5,290 bases of DNA, taken from Nitrospirales bacterium. Its GTDB lineage: Bacteria; Nitrospirota; Thermodesulfovibrionia; Thermodesulfovibrionales; Dissulfurispiraceae. Positions 5,223 through 5,290 of the stretch are shown here, in pieces. The notes under the pieces are model-generated. The model searched no databases and had not been told where the DNA came from. It was given only the letters and a program-made list of their open reading frames with translations. Location: positions 1-5,290 of the forward strand of contig JADLDZ010000045.1 in assembly GCA_020846375.1 (NCBI GenBank). The letters are read 5' to 3'. Position numbers and translations under genes: made by a program. Numbering within the stretch: the stretch's first letter is position 1; each line of letters opens with the position of its first letter.

Positions 5223-5290
5223 ATGGGCAGCGGACATCATGGCGAGGCGCATCATTTCCCTTGTCGTATTCCTTTCCGGGTCAGAGGAGA
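5223..5290 (+). CDS. Possible start of a downstream gene, cut by the window edge
   Basis: After the gspD stop an ATG at 5223 opens a frame (MGSGHHGEAHHFPC...) to the window end, preceded by a weak GAGAG. A second ATG at 5239, in another frame, opens MARRIISLVVFLSG..., which looks more like a signal peptide or membrane anchor but lacks a clear ribosome binding site. Only about 20 residues of either are visible, so the frame and product cannot be decided. By context another type II secretion gene would be plausible, but nothing in the residues shows it. Confidence 0.25.
   Translation, partial: MGSGHHGEAHHFPCRIPFRVRG

Noticed and set aside
1..5290. CRISPR array, tRNA, rRNA, transposase or attachment site
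   Set aside because: No regularly spaced repeats, no tRNA cloverleaf or rRNA-like stretch, and no transposase or integrase reading frame was seen.

Overview
The window suggests an anaerobic, Gram-negative (diderm) bacterium of moderate to high GC, in the broad Desulfobacterota/Nitrospirota style. This is inferred from a type II secretion secretin and pseudopilin beside a [4Fe-4S] ferredoxin-type protein, FMN split-barrel proteins and a COG1237-type metallo-beta-lactamase-fold protein. No taxonomic marker gene is present, so the assignment is soft.

Left half (1-2503, all + strand): a redox/metalloenzyme gene cluster. It opens with the C-terminal end of a protein that looks like a second copy of the small FMN-binding split-barrel (PPOX-type) protein that follows 13 bases later. 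A 184-base untranslated stretch with strong, mutually exclusive inverted repeats then leads into the most interesting gene. It encodes a 257-residue protein with an N-terminal 2x[4Fe-4S] ferredoxin module fused to a C-terminal beta-class carbonic anhydrase domain (CxDxR and HxxC zinc motifs intact). After 77 bases comes a metallo-beta-lactamase-fold protein of the dihydropterin/RFA-P synthase-like family. A near-perfect long hairpin (2510-2564) closes this unit and also lies just past the stop of the convergent gene.

Right half (2579-5290): type II secretion genes. gspG (major pseudopilin, - strand) and gspD (outer-membrane secretin, + strand, TTG start) are divergent, separated by 169 bases. 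That gap carries a candidate promoter for each gene. The two promoters share a mirror-image 15-mer (12/15 identical) over the -10 region and likely transcription start, suggesting matched control of secretin and pseudopilin. gspD has a long proline-rich linker after its signal peptide, a Thr-rich insertion in its last N-domain, and apparently one fewer N-domain repeat than classical GspD. A short open frame at the right edge may be the start of another gene.

How they may work together: the left cluster couples flavin, iron-sulfur and CO2/bicarbonate chemistry, but its pathway cannot be fixed from this window. The right cluster is part of the secretion machine. The convergent layout and shared terminator make the two halves separate transcription units.
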